A stretch of DNA of 64,000 nucleotides from Gorsachius magnificus. Its lineage: Eukaryota > Chordata > Aves > Pelecaniformes > Ardeidae. Position numbers and translations under genes: made by a program. This document shows, piece by piece, positions 49,690 through 61,007 of this stretch. A model generated the notes under the pieces. That model was not told the DNA's origin. It did not search any database and was given only the letters and a program-made list of their open reading frames with translations. How positions within the stretch are numbered: the stretch's first letter is position 1; every line of letters begins with the position of its first letter. The stretch covers positions 9,656,984 to 9,720,983 of the forward strand of contig CM067082.1 in NCBI GenBank assembly GCA_034008185.1, read 5' to 3'.

Positions 49690-49985
49690 CTCCTCCAGCA
49701 CTCCAAGGGGCGCAGGGGTGGGCTGGGGGTCGCGGTCAGTCCCTGCCAGCCCCTCGGGGCCGCTCCTCCCTCCTCAGCCGTCTCCCTGCTCCAGCGCGGG
49801 CCCTTCCCCGGGCTGCAGTCCCTCAGGGACAACCTGCTCCCGCCTGGGCTCTCCACGGCCGCAGCTCCAGGAAAGATCCCCCTGCTCCCGCTGCGCCCCC
49901 CTGCGGCCTGGGGCTGCCTCTGCTGCTGCTCCCTCCTTGCCTTCCTCCTCCTCGGCCTGGGCTGCCTCTGGCGGAACCAAGTCAG
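49690..49985 (-). mobile_element. GC-rich segment, probably a diverged fragment of LTR family B
   Basis: An abrupt GC-rich island in AT-rich surroundings. CTCCAGCGCGGGCCCTTCCC and CGGGCTGCAGTCCCTCAGG (49788-49830) match the repeated units of LTR B copy 1 (CTCCAGCCTGGGCCCTTCCC, 17944-17990). The preceding GGGGGTCGCGGTCAGT and CCGCTCCTCCCTCCTCAG resemble the GGGTTGGGGTCAGTTCAT and CCGCTCCTTCCTCCCCAG of that LTR. No LTR ends are found, so it is a fragment or a related but distinct element. All frames are open by base composition, and none has a domain. Confidence 0.5.
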
Positions 49986-52900
49986 GTCCAGCTATATCAC
50001 CTCTTGGAACATATCCATCACTGCAAGTGACAGCTTCAGAGGATTTCACTTTGACATTCACTTGGCTCCTGCTGTCTTACCATTAACACACTTCAGGTCC
50101 CTCCCTGAGAGAAGCACAGGGCATCAAAAATGCCTTTAAATAACCTGTTTCAGCCATAACATTTTATTAACAAAGAATGAATTTCCTTCATTGGGGAACA
50201 CTAGTCATTTCTTTATGGCTACACCGTGCCCACAGTCCTCCAGCCCAACAGACTGAGAAGCTCATCATGGGCTGCCTGGTGGCACTTCTGTTAACCTTGC
50301 AAGCACTTGCAAAAGGTGTTGAATTCCTACCTTCCCCTGCACAGCTATTATTTATTAATGTGTTAGACCTTCGCTCACTATATATTCTTGGATTTAGCTT
50401 GAAATGAGATATACAGATGCTCAGCCTGTTCATCTAGCTGCTGAAAGTCGATAAAATACCGTAACCTGAAGAGGGAGAGAAGTTGCACATTATAGCATCT
50501 GAATCTTAGTCCACCCGAGACTGCAGACAGTGTATCTTTCCCAGTAGGATCAGAACGGTGATTATCCCAAGAGAACTGGTAAGTGAGAGTAGGCTTCATC
50601 CTTTTAAGTAAGTGTTTAATAACTTGGAGCCAGAAAGCTGTGATTTAAAATGAAAGGTAAAAGGATAAATATTTAAAGTAGACCAGGATTCATTTTGATG
50701 TTTCAAAGGTGGTAGCACTGTTTTGCTAAGGTGAGAAAGGAGTTGCTATGAGAGATATCTTGGCACTTTTTTTCCTCAGTAAAAGTTTGGGTTTTTGGTT
50801 TTTTTCTAAGACAAACTTTGTATCTTTGTAGTGTAGAGTATCTCCTCAGGGTGGGAAAGAAGAAGCAACAAGATGGAAAAAAAAGCAGTGGGCAGTTACA
50901 AGATAAATTTCAAAATCTTTTGGCACTGGAAAGCCTTAGAGGCAAAAACCACTAAATTGCCTTTTGTGTATATCCCAGGAGAATATTTTCTCCTTTTGGT
51001 GTGTTGAATCTTTGTGTTTGCTCATGTATTAAGATTGCTGCTCAGTCTGCAGTGCAAAGATAACATAAAATGAATCCTAAATACCAGATACAGGTTTACA
51101 GCCTGAGATGCTCTCTGGAGCTGTCATCACTTCTTGGATGTGGTAGGGATGGGATGTAATGTTTTATGCGCTGCAGCTTCTGGACAAAGCCACAGCTAAA
51201 GGGATTTAGAGCAGCTGACCAACAGATGTAGGCTAGGATACTGCTAGAGAAACACACAGCAGGTAATGAGGAATTGCCAAGGAAGAGAAAAACAGTGCAG
51301 AGGGACAAGATTAAAAATGTGGGTTATCACCTTGCAAAGTCTATCCTGCCTTGCTGTGTCAAAAGCTCGGCTAGGGACTGGGACTTGCAGGGACCTACAC
51401 AAGAAGGTCCCAGGCTCTCATGAAGACGAGGAGAGGGAGCAAATCACAGCTCTTGGGCAGACAGAAACAGCAGCCACTGTGCACTAGATGAAGTTGCTTT
51501 ACCTCTCTATTCATAGTGCCAAAATTACTTGCTCACTTCAGTAGGGTGGAGAGAGGTAAAACTCAAAAAAGGGTGGCATCCAAGGGTGGCTATCTTTGAT
51601 GTGGTCCTGGATAACCAAGAGTAATTCATCTCCCCTTGCAATGATACTACCTGCAAGATTTTTTCCAATATACCCCTTTACCTACCCACAGCCTGGGAGC
51701 TCACAGTACTGCATGCCATATTGCATGTACCACAGATGGCTTTTACCCCGTTCCTCAGGAACGTAGGCACTCCTGGAAGTGGGATGGGTGTGTTGACAGC
51801 AGCTCTGATCATCAAAATGGGCTGCAGCAGCAGACACCTCATGGGTCACATGGCATTCAGGAAGGGAGCAGGGAGGGAGAGGGGTCCTTGCTCTCACTGT
51901 AGTTACACCTCCTCCTTACCCTGTGAGCCAGTGACTATTTTGTTGCAGGGTTTCATTTGTGATTAATGAGTTATTATCAGCACCATTAGAAAAGCCACCA
52001 CAGTTGTTTGTTGCCAGATAACGTTCATCTCCTACTCAATTCTTGCTTTTGGCTGCCAGGCTTTGGCTGAAATCAGACACTGAGGTGATAAGCACTGGAA
52101 AGCAATGGACGGTTTCAATTTAGGCTGTATAAAGAGACCAGTTACTCTGTAAAAGCACCTGTGTGTGATTGGTATTGATAGGGTTAGTGCAAGGTAATTC
52201 ATATTCCAAGACTGTAACCTGTCTCCAGATTAAATAATATGTCCTGCAAAGGAAATTGCTAAACCATTGTGTGTTAATAACACTGAATACATTTTTTTTT
52301 TTATTAATTTTGAGTACCAGCCTCACACTTCAGGACTGTCTTGACAAGCTATTGCACTTCCCTTAATTAAAGTTTTGTTAGCGTACTGGCTCCTTGAAAT
52401 TTCCAGGAGATATTGGCCGTGTAGCCTGTGTAAATTTGTACTTCTTTAAGTCTATCTTTCAGCTGAGCTCTGGATTTGTGCTACATGCTGTGTAACTCAG
52501 GGAAAGCAGCATTAGGTATAGTCTGGCATCACCCAGGAGAATTATGAAGATACCAGAATGAATTTCTTGGCTTGTTTTTATTAACTCGGTTCCAACAGAA
52601 ACCTCCTAATAGAAATTTTCACCTTAAGGGAAGGAGAAACGTTGCTCCCCTATGCTGTTTTGAGTCCTGCCTCTGTGGAGTATTTCAAAATTGTGGGAAT
52701 CACCAGAGCACTGCAAAACCAGACTGAGAAGCTGTATGTGAAGTTACATCTCAGCTCCCTTACTGAGACCTAGAGCTTTAAGAATGTTTACAGACAGACA
52801 TCAGACTGATTCCAGAAAGTAAAACAACATTCTTTTAAGCAATGTGATTAGAGTCAAGCAGATTTTTTGAATTATCTTATCTTGAATTTTGTGGACAATA

Positions 52901-55131
52901 TCACATACTCACAAGACAGGAAAATGTATCTGTAAAGTTTCTGGCAGGTATTTGGTTGGGATGACCCTTGCCTACAATTTTAGTTCCTGCTTTAGGTTTT
53001 TCCCTTGTCATCAGCAGGCAAACTTTACAACATTGGGCAGGTTAGTCAACGTTCTGTCAGGCTGTGGAAAGCAGCAGGACATGCACCATACAGAGGTTTG
53101 GTAGGTCTTCATCAGCAGTAGGGTTTAAAATGTTTTGAACATGGACATGAATTAATGCAGTTGTTTCATTTTGGCACCAGGCGACATAGAAAACAGTGGC
53201 TTATTCTGAATGTAGACGTGTCTGCTGGCCATACTTCACTCTTCTGTACTGTTCTTCCTTTCTTCCATCATTACATCCAAGATGGTAGAGGTCTTACTCA
53301 ACCTAGGGCATACCTCTCACCATAAATGTTTGCATTACAGTTAATAGGATTACAGAGACACCATAACACTGAGCAGGCATAAAGATGCCTGCCACTGTCT
53401 GGCTTTAAATAGTTTTCAGGTCCCCTTAGCAACTGGGTTTTTCATGTGCAACAAAGTGTTTTTAATGAGTGATAATCATCACACATTGATGCCCATGCTG
53501 AAGAGTTAACATGAATGCCCTCTTCATGCTGCAGCTGTTATTTAGAGATTTGCTCACATTATATAAGTAGATAGAACAATCCTCTTACATGTTTCTCTTT
53601 AACATATCCTTGAGGGTGAATAGAAGGATTTACTTAGGAAATAATTTGTTATTTATTTTTCCCTCAGACTGGTTTAGCTTTGAAAACAGCCACAGTTTCA
53701 AATCAGTGCTGTATTGATGGAAAACTTTACTCTGTTAGTTTGTGGTGGTGTGCCATCCCATAAACCCATGAAATGATCCCTGCTTTTCTTGTTTATTGAA
53801 TCACAGCATTCTAAATTAAAACAAAGCCTTTTCCAGTCATGAGTAGCTTTTTGCAGCAGCCAGTGGCCTCATTCATTCTCAAGTCATGGTAAAGACCTCC
53901 ATTCTGTTGCCAGCCAAATCCAGAGCTTGATTTAGCCAAAAATATCCACAATCCTCCCATTTTCCTAATACATTTCTTCCTCCACTTTAAGGTCAAACAT
54001 TCTTCCTAGTCTTTCCTGTCAATTGCCTCCTAGAACAACAACTGCAGATTTTTTTTTTAAGAAATAGTTAATGATGGCAGGGAGGAAAGAGAGGTGTGCA
54101 ATTTCGTGTTCTCCTACCAAGGGGCAATGAATCTGAGGTTTTTAACCTTGACTTTGAAATGGCTTTGTAATTATGCCTTCTTCAGATGGTATGTTTGAAA
54201 GTCTGCTCATCACTGGCTGAGTGGGAGAAGGAATCTTGTCATTCATGATGGCTGATAACTCGTTTGCCAGATCAAAATTAAGAATAACCTTTCACCACCA
54301 GCTGTAGCACAGCCATCATCCTTTCTGCCTTCTCAGTGGGTACAAATGAGCTTACAGTCAGTTTGCACATGACAAACCAAAAATAACCCCAGCAGTCTGT
54401 TAAAATATAACTTCCCCAAAAGATTACATCCTAACAAGCTCTGCAGCCTAGCACAGTTCAGCTGATCAATGGGAGGTGAATCATATGCTTCATTTTTTTC
54501 AAAGTTTTCAAAAATCTCAATCAGAAAAGAATTGTGTTGTGAACAGGGAATGATGTATGGTGTTGTAATATCCAGCACAGATTGCATGGTAAAGTCTTTG
54601 CAGGATTAAAGCCCCAGGTCTTCAAAACTGCCATGGTAAAATTCAAAACTAATTCTTTCTTCCTAATAAAACCCTAGCTAAATCCTGTCTGCTTCCAAGC
54701 CTTTCATTGCTCTAGCAGGTTTCTCCTATTCTGTATGTATCTGTCTGTTGGAAAGCACATAAAACTACAGCATTAGCTAAAGGGCATCTCAATTTGCCAT
54801 CTGTATTCCAAGCTATTACAACGTGAAGGTTTTCTTTACAGTTGTAAGATCTCTTTTTAAATTGCTCTTTAAGGCTTCTCTCATTCACCAGAGACATGGG
54901 TGCTCAGAACTGGTGAGGTAAAAATTCTTGAGATGAAAGCGGATAGACTAGGGGAAAAAAAAAGGAAAAAAGGGAAAACATCAAAGAAAAATAATCATCA
55001 GCTTTGAATGTCTTGAGTTCAATGCATAGTGACAGTATATTTGGGGCCATCTTCCCCAAAGAGGGAAATTACCAGACGTCAGAAGTGCATAGGTCGTTGA
55101 AAGATGGAGCTTTTTACATGAAAGTGTTTGG
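49986..55131. other. Unique stretch, no gene recognised
   Basis: About 5.1 kb. No recognised transposon, no exon candidate with both splice sites, and only short open frames of random character. Confidence 0.45.
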
Positions 55132-55416
55132 CTATGGGCTTTGCTGTCTGACTGTCACCACTTCTCTGTGCCTACTGTCTTTCATCACAGACCTGTTTCT
55201 TCTCTTCCTCTCTTGGGCTCGTGCTTTGAGCTCTGATCTTTCACTACTAAAGTCACTGAGAGTTTTGCCAGTAATTTCTGTAAGCATAAGATCAAGCTCT
55301 TTCCTTTCATACTCTTTCTTAAGTTTCTCAAATGATTCTTTCCAGGCTTCATTCCCCAAAGCACAGATGTTCTTTTTTTTTTTTTTTTTTTTTTTTTGGC
55401 TGAAGAGTAGAAACAT
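55132..55416 (-). other. Purine-rich minus-strand open frame, possible exon, unidentified
   Basis: The minus strand has a 78-codon frame after a lysine run (from A26). It reads ICALGNEAWKESFEKLKKEY and later RSELKARAQERKRRNRS, a charged, coiled-coil-like composition ending at a TAG. A splice-acceptor-like CTACTCTTCAG lies just upstream (minus sense, ending opposite 55401), and a CAG|GTCTGT donor-like site opposite 55193/55192. These features would suit an exon. However, the strand is purine-rich here, which by itself yields Glu/Lys/Arg codons and few stops, and the opposite strand is also open (55004-55432). I do not recognise a family, so this is a candidate and not a gene call. Confidence 0.25.
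55373..55398 (+). repeat. Poly(T) run, 26 bp
   Basis: Twenty-six T residues, A26 on the minus strand. No recognised retroelement body lies on either side, so it may be simple slippage growth or the tail of an unrecognised retrocopy. Confidence 0.95.
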
Positions 55417-55432
55417 TTCAGAAAAGCAGTGA

Positions 55433-57453
55433 ATAATTTGATTTGTCAGATTTCTTCAAGCATTTTGGGAAATCCTCTTTAGGATAGGGGTGATGATCAA
55501 TCTAGTTTAGGTTTTCCAGCTCTCCTAGAAGTAGCAAACTGATGTCTGTAAGATGCTTAGTTGCCAGAAAATAAATTCAGGTACACAGGCACATGCTCAC
55601 TCCCATATACAAACCTGCCGGTACAGAATTGGGTATTCATGTGAAAAATAATTAAATAATTTCTAGTTGCTCACATCTAAGCCCTGTGAACAATTTATGC
55701 AGTTAAAGCTGCTAAATTAAACCTTCTTCACTCCATAATGCTGCTATACCAAGCAGATGTATTCTGGAGTACTACCCACTGGCATGCTATCTACTGACTA
55801 GCTGCATATAGAGAGAGAACACTCATCTAACACTGTCTATAAATATAGCAACCAACATACACTCCAGAGATGTTGTAAGGGCTCCAAAGTTAAGTTTACT
55901 TTGAGGTTTTGAGCTTAAATCAGAAATAAAACTGCCGTAAAAGATGTTATAATGATTTAATATACTTTCTAGATTTAACATCTTCACAGCCCTATTTAAT
56001 TTCCTGTAATATTTTTAGTTCACATAAAAAGATGTTCTCCCTATTCATCAAAAGATATTTTAATCCTGACGGGGGGAAAACGAAGCTACTGATGTCTGCT
56101 TCCTTTATTTAGTACTTTTCATTTGACATCCTGTGTTCCCACATCATCTTTGTACCAGTGTTCTGGGAATCAGGGAGAAGAGCTGGGTCAGTGAAAGTGT
56201 AGAAAGTATAGGAAAATGGAGTAAGGAGGCAGATGTGCCACTTTCTGCATTCATTTCAATGGCCTGTCGACTGCATGTGCTGGAGTTTCAACCCCTTCTG
56301 CACCTCTGTGCCAGAGGGGTCAGGCTCCCAACTATGCAGATGGGGTCCTCTGTTTCATTGGAAAAGGCTGCAAGGAACAACAGCTTCAGTCACATGCAAC
56401 CACAGAAAATTAGGTGTTTTCGTCAGGTCATATCAGAGGCTACCAACTTAAGCACTGCATTCACCACAACAATGATAAAGTGACCTCTACAGTGAGCCTG
56501 AAGCATTTTAAAAAAAAAAAAAAAAGCCTATAGTAAAGACCAAGCGTCTCAACTGTGATGTACATGAGGAAGAGCAAGTCTGTAATCATTTCCTGCTATA
56601 GCAAAATAATTCCCAGATAAGCCTAAAAAGTGGGCAATGCCTTATGTCCCGGGGAAAAGAAAATAAAATATCCAGGCCTAAGCCAATAGTCAGTGCCATA
56701 GTGATGTGAAGATAGATCCCTTCCTGATGCCAAATCTGGTGCTTGGCTTAACTCCGACTGTGGAAGTAAGGTACACAAAGTGTGTCATCCTGTGCATCAA
56801 AGATTTTCTGGATTTTATGACATTTCTGTTCAAGCTGTTATTACTTTCCTTAAATGGTAGCCTTTGTATAGGTACTGCATTTAAGAAAAAAAATAAACCA
56901 CTATGGGATGGGTTTCAGTGGGATGTAGAAATACCTGAGCTAACCAGGCTACGATGATAATGAGAGTGGATTAACTGTGACAGCACAGGACTTTGTGCTG
57001 TCAGATTAATTCATTGCACCAATTAATGGGTTCTCAGCATGGAAATTTAACCCATTCTACTTAGTTACATTTGCCTTAATACCCTAGCTAGCTTGATTAA
57101 TTCTAAATTTTTCATACTAGAACATCCTACAGTTAAGTTAGAGGTACTATCAAGTAACAGTAATAGCATGGCTTGCTATTTGACTAGATCTGGATCTCCA
57201 GTTTCAGGTTAAGGTTGTAAGGCTGTACATATAGAAACACATCCTCAGGGACCACAGAGAATCTTTTTTTTTTATTAACCTAGATTAAAATTCCATTGCA
57301 GAGCAAAAAATACTACAGTGATGTCAATAGAAATTTGTGGTGCTTAGTGGAGAAACTAAGATTCACATGGCCTGAACTGCCTCTAAACCCAGTATTTTCT
57401 ATTGCCAAGTTGCCAAGATTCATCCTGTAGGGCTGAGAGCAGGGTAAAAGTAA
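55433..57453. other. Unique stretch, no gene recognised
   Basis: About 2 kb, with an A16 run at 56510-56525. The part 56950-57130 is AT-rich with TTAATTCATT and ATTAATGGG words. No coding or mobile sequence recognised. Confidence 0.45.
56510..56525 (+). repeat. Poly(A) run, 16 bp
   Basis: Sixteen A residues after GCATTTT, with no retroelement body identified upstream. Confidence 0.93.
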
Positions 57454-58107
57454 GGTGGATGAAAAGCTGGACATGAGCCAGCAACGTGCACTGGCAGCCC
57501 AGAAGGCCAACAGTATCCTGGGCTGCATCAAAAGAAGCGTGGCCAGCAGGTCGAGGGAGGTGATTCTGCCCCTCTACTCTGCTCTGGTGAGACCTCACCT
57601 GGAGCCCTGTGTCCAGCTCTGGAGCCCTCAGCACAAGAAGGACATGGAACTGTTGGAGTGGGTCCAGAGGAGGGCTACTAAAATGATCCGAGGGCTGGAG
57701 CACCTCTCCTATGAGGACAGGCTGAGGGAGTTGGGCTTGTTCAGCCTGGAGAAGAGAAAGCTGCGGGGGAGACCTGATTGCAGCCTTTCAGTTCCTAAAA
57801 GAGGCTTACAAGAAAGACAGGGACAGACTTTTTATCAGGGTCTGTTGTGATAGGACAAGGGGTAATGATTTTAAGCTAAAAGATGGTAGATTTGGACTAG
57901 ATAGAACAAAAAGTTTTTTATAATGAGGGTGGTGAAAGACTGGCACAGAGTGTTGCTAGATGCCCCATCCCTGGAAACATTCAAAGACAGGATGGATGGT
58001 GCTCTGAGCAGCCTGATCGAGTTGAAGATGTCCCTGCTCATAGCAGGGGGGTTGGACTAGATGACCTTTAAAGGTCCCTTACAACTCAAAGCATTCTATG
58101 ATTCTAT
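57454..58107 (+). mobile_element. CR1 LINE, 5'-truncated (lineage B)
   Basis: It begins abruptly at GGTGGATGAAAAGCTGGACA ('VDEKLDMS') after unrelated sequence, an insertion junction. The frame runs through [38 protein letters not shown] and [18 protein letters not shown] to LFSLEKR. An extra G at about 57770 (GCGGGGGAGACC) then shifts it, and the remaining C-terminus is in other frames. The 3' UTR (GGGGTTGGACTAGATGACC, CATTCTATGATTCTATT) is lineage B. The coding part is close to the copy at 8900-9230; the 3' third is more diverged than there. Confidence 0.96.
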
Positions 58108-58244
58108 TAAGTTGAAATACCAACCTGGATATCCTTGGACAGATTTTCTCAGTTGCCACTGGGCATCAAGGAATGAGAAACTCTCCTAAAGGCTCAGTAA
58201 CTGTTCTTCTCTAGTTGAAATATCCCTGAGAGCAGCCACGCTAT

Positions 58245-58528
58245 TGCTGTGGTTCAACCCAGCTGGCAACTAAGCCCTACCCAGCCACTCGCTCACCCTC
58301 CCCCCTGCCCAGTGGGATGGGTGATAGAATTGGCTGTGCCCCTTCCCAGCTTCTTGTGCATCTGGTAGAGAAGGAGAAGCTGAAAAAGTCCTTGACTGAT
58401 ATAAGCACTATTAACAACACCTAAACCACCAGTGTATTATCAATATTCTTCTAGTACTAAATCCAAAACACAGCGCTGTGCCAGCTACTAGGAAGAAAAT
58501 TAACTCTATCCCAGCCAAAACCAGGACA
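58245..58528 (-). mobile_element. Solo LTR family A with a ~313 bp internal deletion
   Basis: Both ends match LTR A at 12817-13415: plus strand TGCTGTGGTTCAACCCAGCT at the left and AACTCTATCCCAGCC...CCAGGACA at the right. The two halves join at GAATTGG|CTGTGCC. Compared with the full copy this removes the part corresponding to 12906-13218, and 284 + 313 bp is close to the full 599 bp. The lost part held the ATTAAA polyadenylation signal and the TGACGT-like motif. Flanking pentamers GCTAT (58240-58244) and GCTAA (58529-58533) agree at four of five bases, consistent with a decayed 5 bp target duplication. Confidence 0.92.
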
Positions 58529-58920
58529 GCTAACCTGGAGTAACAGCACACAAGCAGTTAACCCAGGATAACTTTGTCATACCCTTTCATAAATGCTGGT
58601 TCTCCTGAACGCTGGTAACTGGAGTGCCCCAAGCTGGATTCTTGCCATCTCTGTCGATCACTGAGGTGTTATCTATCCTGTCTTATGCAATGGTGTTCAA
58701 GTGGTCATTCAAATTCCTCAGCCAAGAAACTTCTGCATCAACCTGTTAGTTTTATCCTCACTGTAGAGGCCACAAAGTCCATCAAAGAGCACATACAATT
58801 TGAGAGATTACCTCCATTTGGGGTATCCTCATCAATTAAGCAAGCCAGTGCATAGCATAGAGGAGGCCAAATGCATTCTTGTGGGTGGAATGGACTAATG
58901 GAAGGACTTGAGTGAGCAGG
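58529..58920. other. Spacer between LTR A' and LTR B copy 2
   Basis: About 390 bp of unique sequence with no repeat or coding signal. It ends with GCAGG, the left target duplication of the next LTR. Confidence 0.6.
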
Positions 58921-59808
58921 TGTGGTGGGTTGACCTTATCTGGATGGCAGGTGCCCATGAAGCTGCTCTATCATTCCCCTCCTCAGCAGGACAGGGGAGA
59001 GAAAAAATTGATGACAGGCTCAAGGGTTGAGATAAGGACAAGGAGACATCACTCACCAATTTCTGTCACGGGCAAACCAGACTCTACTTGGGGAAATTAA
59101 CTTAATTTATTACCAATCAAATCAGAGTAGGGTAATGAGAAATAAAACTGAATCTTGAAACACCTTCCCCCTACCCCTCCCTTCTTCCTGGGCTAAAACT
59201 TTACTCTACCTCCTCCTTCCCCACAGCAGCACAGGGGGATGGGGAACAGGGGTTGGGGTCAGTTCATCCCACACTCTTTCTGCCTCTCCTTCCTCCTCAG
59301 GGGAGGACTCCTCACACTCCTCCCCTGCTCCAGCCTGGCTCCTCTCCCCACGGGGCCACAAGCCCTACCAGAAGCCTGCTCCAGTGCAGGCTTCCCACGG
59401 GGTCACAGCCTCCTTCGGGCACCCCCCTGCTCCGGCGTGGGGTCCTCCCCGGGCTGCAGGTGGGGATCCCCCCGTGGGCCTCCCGGGCTCAGGGGCACAG
59501 CCTGCCCCACCATGGGCTGCCCCAGGGGCTGAGGGGAATCTCTGCTCCGGCGCCTGGAGCCCCTCCTGCCCTCCTGCGCCACTGGCCTGGGGGGCTGCAG
59601 GGCTGTTTTCTCTCACGTATTCTCACTCCTCTCCTCTGGCTGCTGTTGTGCAGCAGTTTTTCCCTCACTTCTTAAGTATGTTATCAGTCTGTCTTGGAGC
59701 CTGCAGCTGTTGGCTCTATCTGACACAGGGGAAGCTTCCAGCAGCTTCTCACAAAACCCACCCCAATAGCCCCCCACTACTAAAACCTTGCTATACAAAC
59801 TCAACACA
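58921..59808 (-). mobile_element. Solo LTR, endogenous retrovirus family B, copy 2, exact 5 bp target duplication
   Basis: An 888 bp LTR from TGTGGTGGGTTGACC (58921) to ACTCAACACA (59808), flanked by GCAGG at 58916-58920 and 59809-59813. It aligns along its length with copy 1 (17482-18492), sharing for example CTCGTGGGTCGAGA/CTCAAGGGTTGAGA, CAGACTC.ACTTGGGGAAAT and the end GAAGCTTC..GCAGCTTCTCAC. It is shorter mainly because of fewer or different CTCCAGC-type units in the GC-rich middle and a loss near 59680-59700. TTTATT at 59106-59111 is an AATAAA signal on the minus strand. No internal viral sequence is attached. Long frames inside it (59253-59675, 59384-59833) are composition artefacts. 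Confidence 0.94.
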
Positions 59809-59813
59809 GCAGG

Positions 59814-60975
59814 CAGAAACATACACACCATGATGACACATGTTGACACTACAAGGTCATTAAGATATAAGAACTGGTCACTCCCAAAAGGTTTTAGGCT
59901 ATATATTTGTGAAATAATAAAAGTAGTTTGGATTTTATATGTGCAAATCCTAGAAAATATATCTCTACTTAATTTGTTCCTAGCTGCAAGTGGGGAATAA
60001 AGGAAACTCATGCATGCAAAAAGTGTCAGACCTGATGCACTAATATATTATCAATTAGGAACGTTGGCTGAAGCCTTCGTTATTGTAAGCCCAATCTGTC
60101 TAGCTTGCTGTGCCATAAAAGCAAGTCAAGAGGAGCCAATAACCCCTGAATTTAATATGGTTTTAGCTGTTGCTTCTTGTTTCTTCTTTTACCATCTATC
60201 TCATGAAGTTTGGGTCTGTGGGACATTCAATTGACTGATAGGGATTGCTACTAAATCAGCCTATGAAGTCACTGCTGGATCTGATGCCTGCAATATAAAC
60301 CCTGCTTTTGAGCTGATAATGGAAAGGTTAGTGCTATAATAAAGGATGAATAGACAGACGTGTGCAATTTACTCCCTGCTCTGTAAACTAGGGAACTAAT
60401 AAAAGCTGTGCTATAAATAAATAAAAAAAAAACAAAAAAACAAAACCCAACCAACTTTCAGGAACTGAGAAAAAAAATTATATATGACAATATCCTCCAG
60501 TATAAGGAATTTCCACAAATTAAAAAATGTCAGAAAAAATAAAGCTGACATGAATTTAAGCATTAGAGCAATGTAGAAAAATTATCTGATTTACCACAGG
60601 ACCCTCAGAATTCAAATAACTTGAAAACTAATGGTTGCCAAGTCTCATAATTTTACTGTGTGAGGTGGGATTGCAGTACTTGGTATCATCAACTTTTCTC
60701 TAACTATAACATTTACCTTCATAGGTCATACTAGAATGCATGTACCCTCAAGGGTAAAAATGGGGAGGGAAGAGGTGTTTCTAAGAACACCATCATCAAT
60801 TTTGGCTTCATCTCATGGTTTTTTTCATATTCTGTTTGGCAAATATTTGAGTGTCAAACATGTTATGTGTGGTTACAGTGGTAAGACAAAGAAAATGCAA
60901 CACTTTTTGTTCCTATTGTTAAAGTTTGTATTTAGACATTCATGCCCTGGGGCTCAGTGGAAAGCTGTCTTCCCT

Positions 60976-61007
<32 letters not shown>

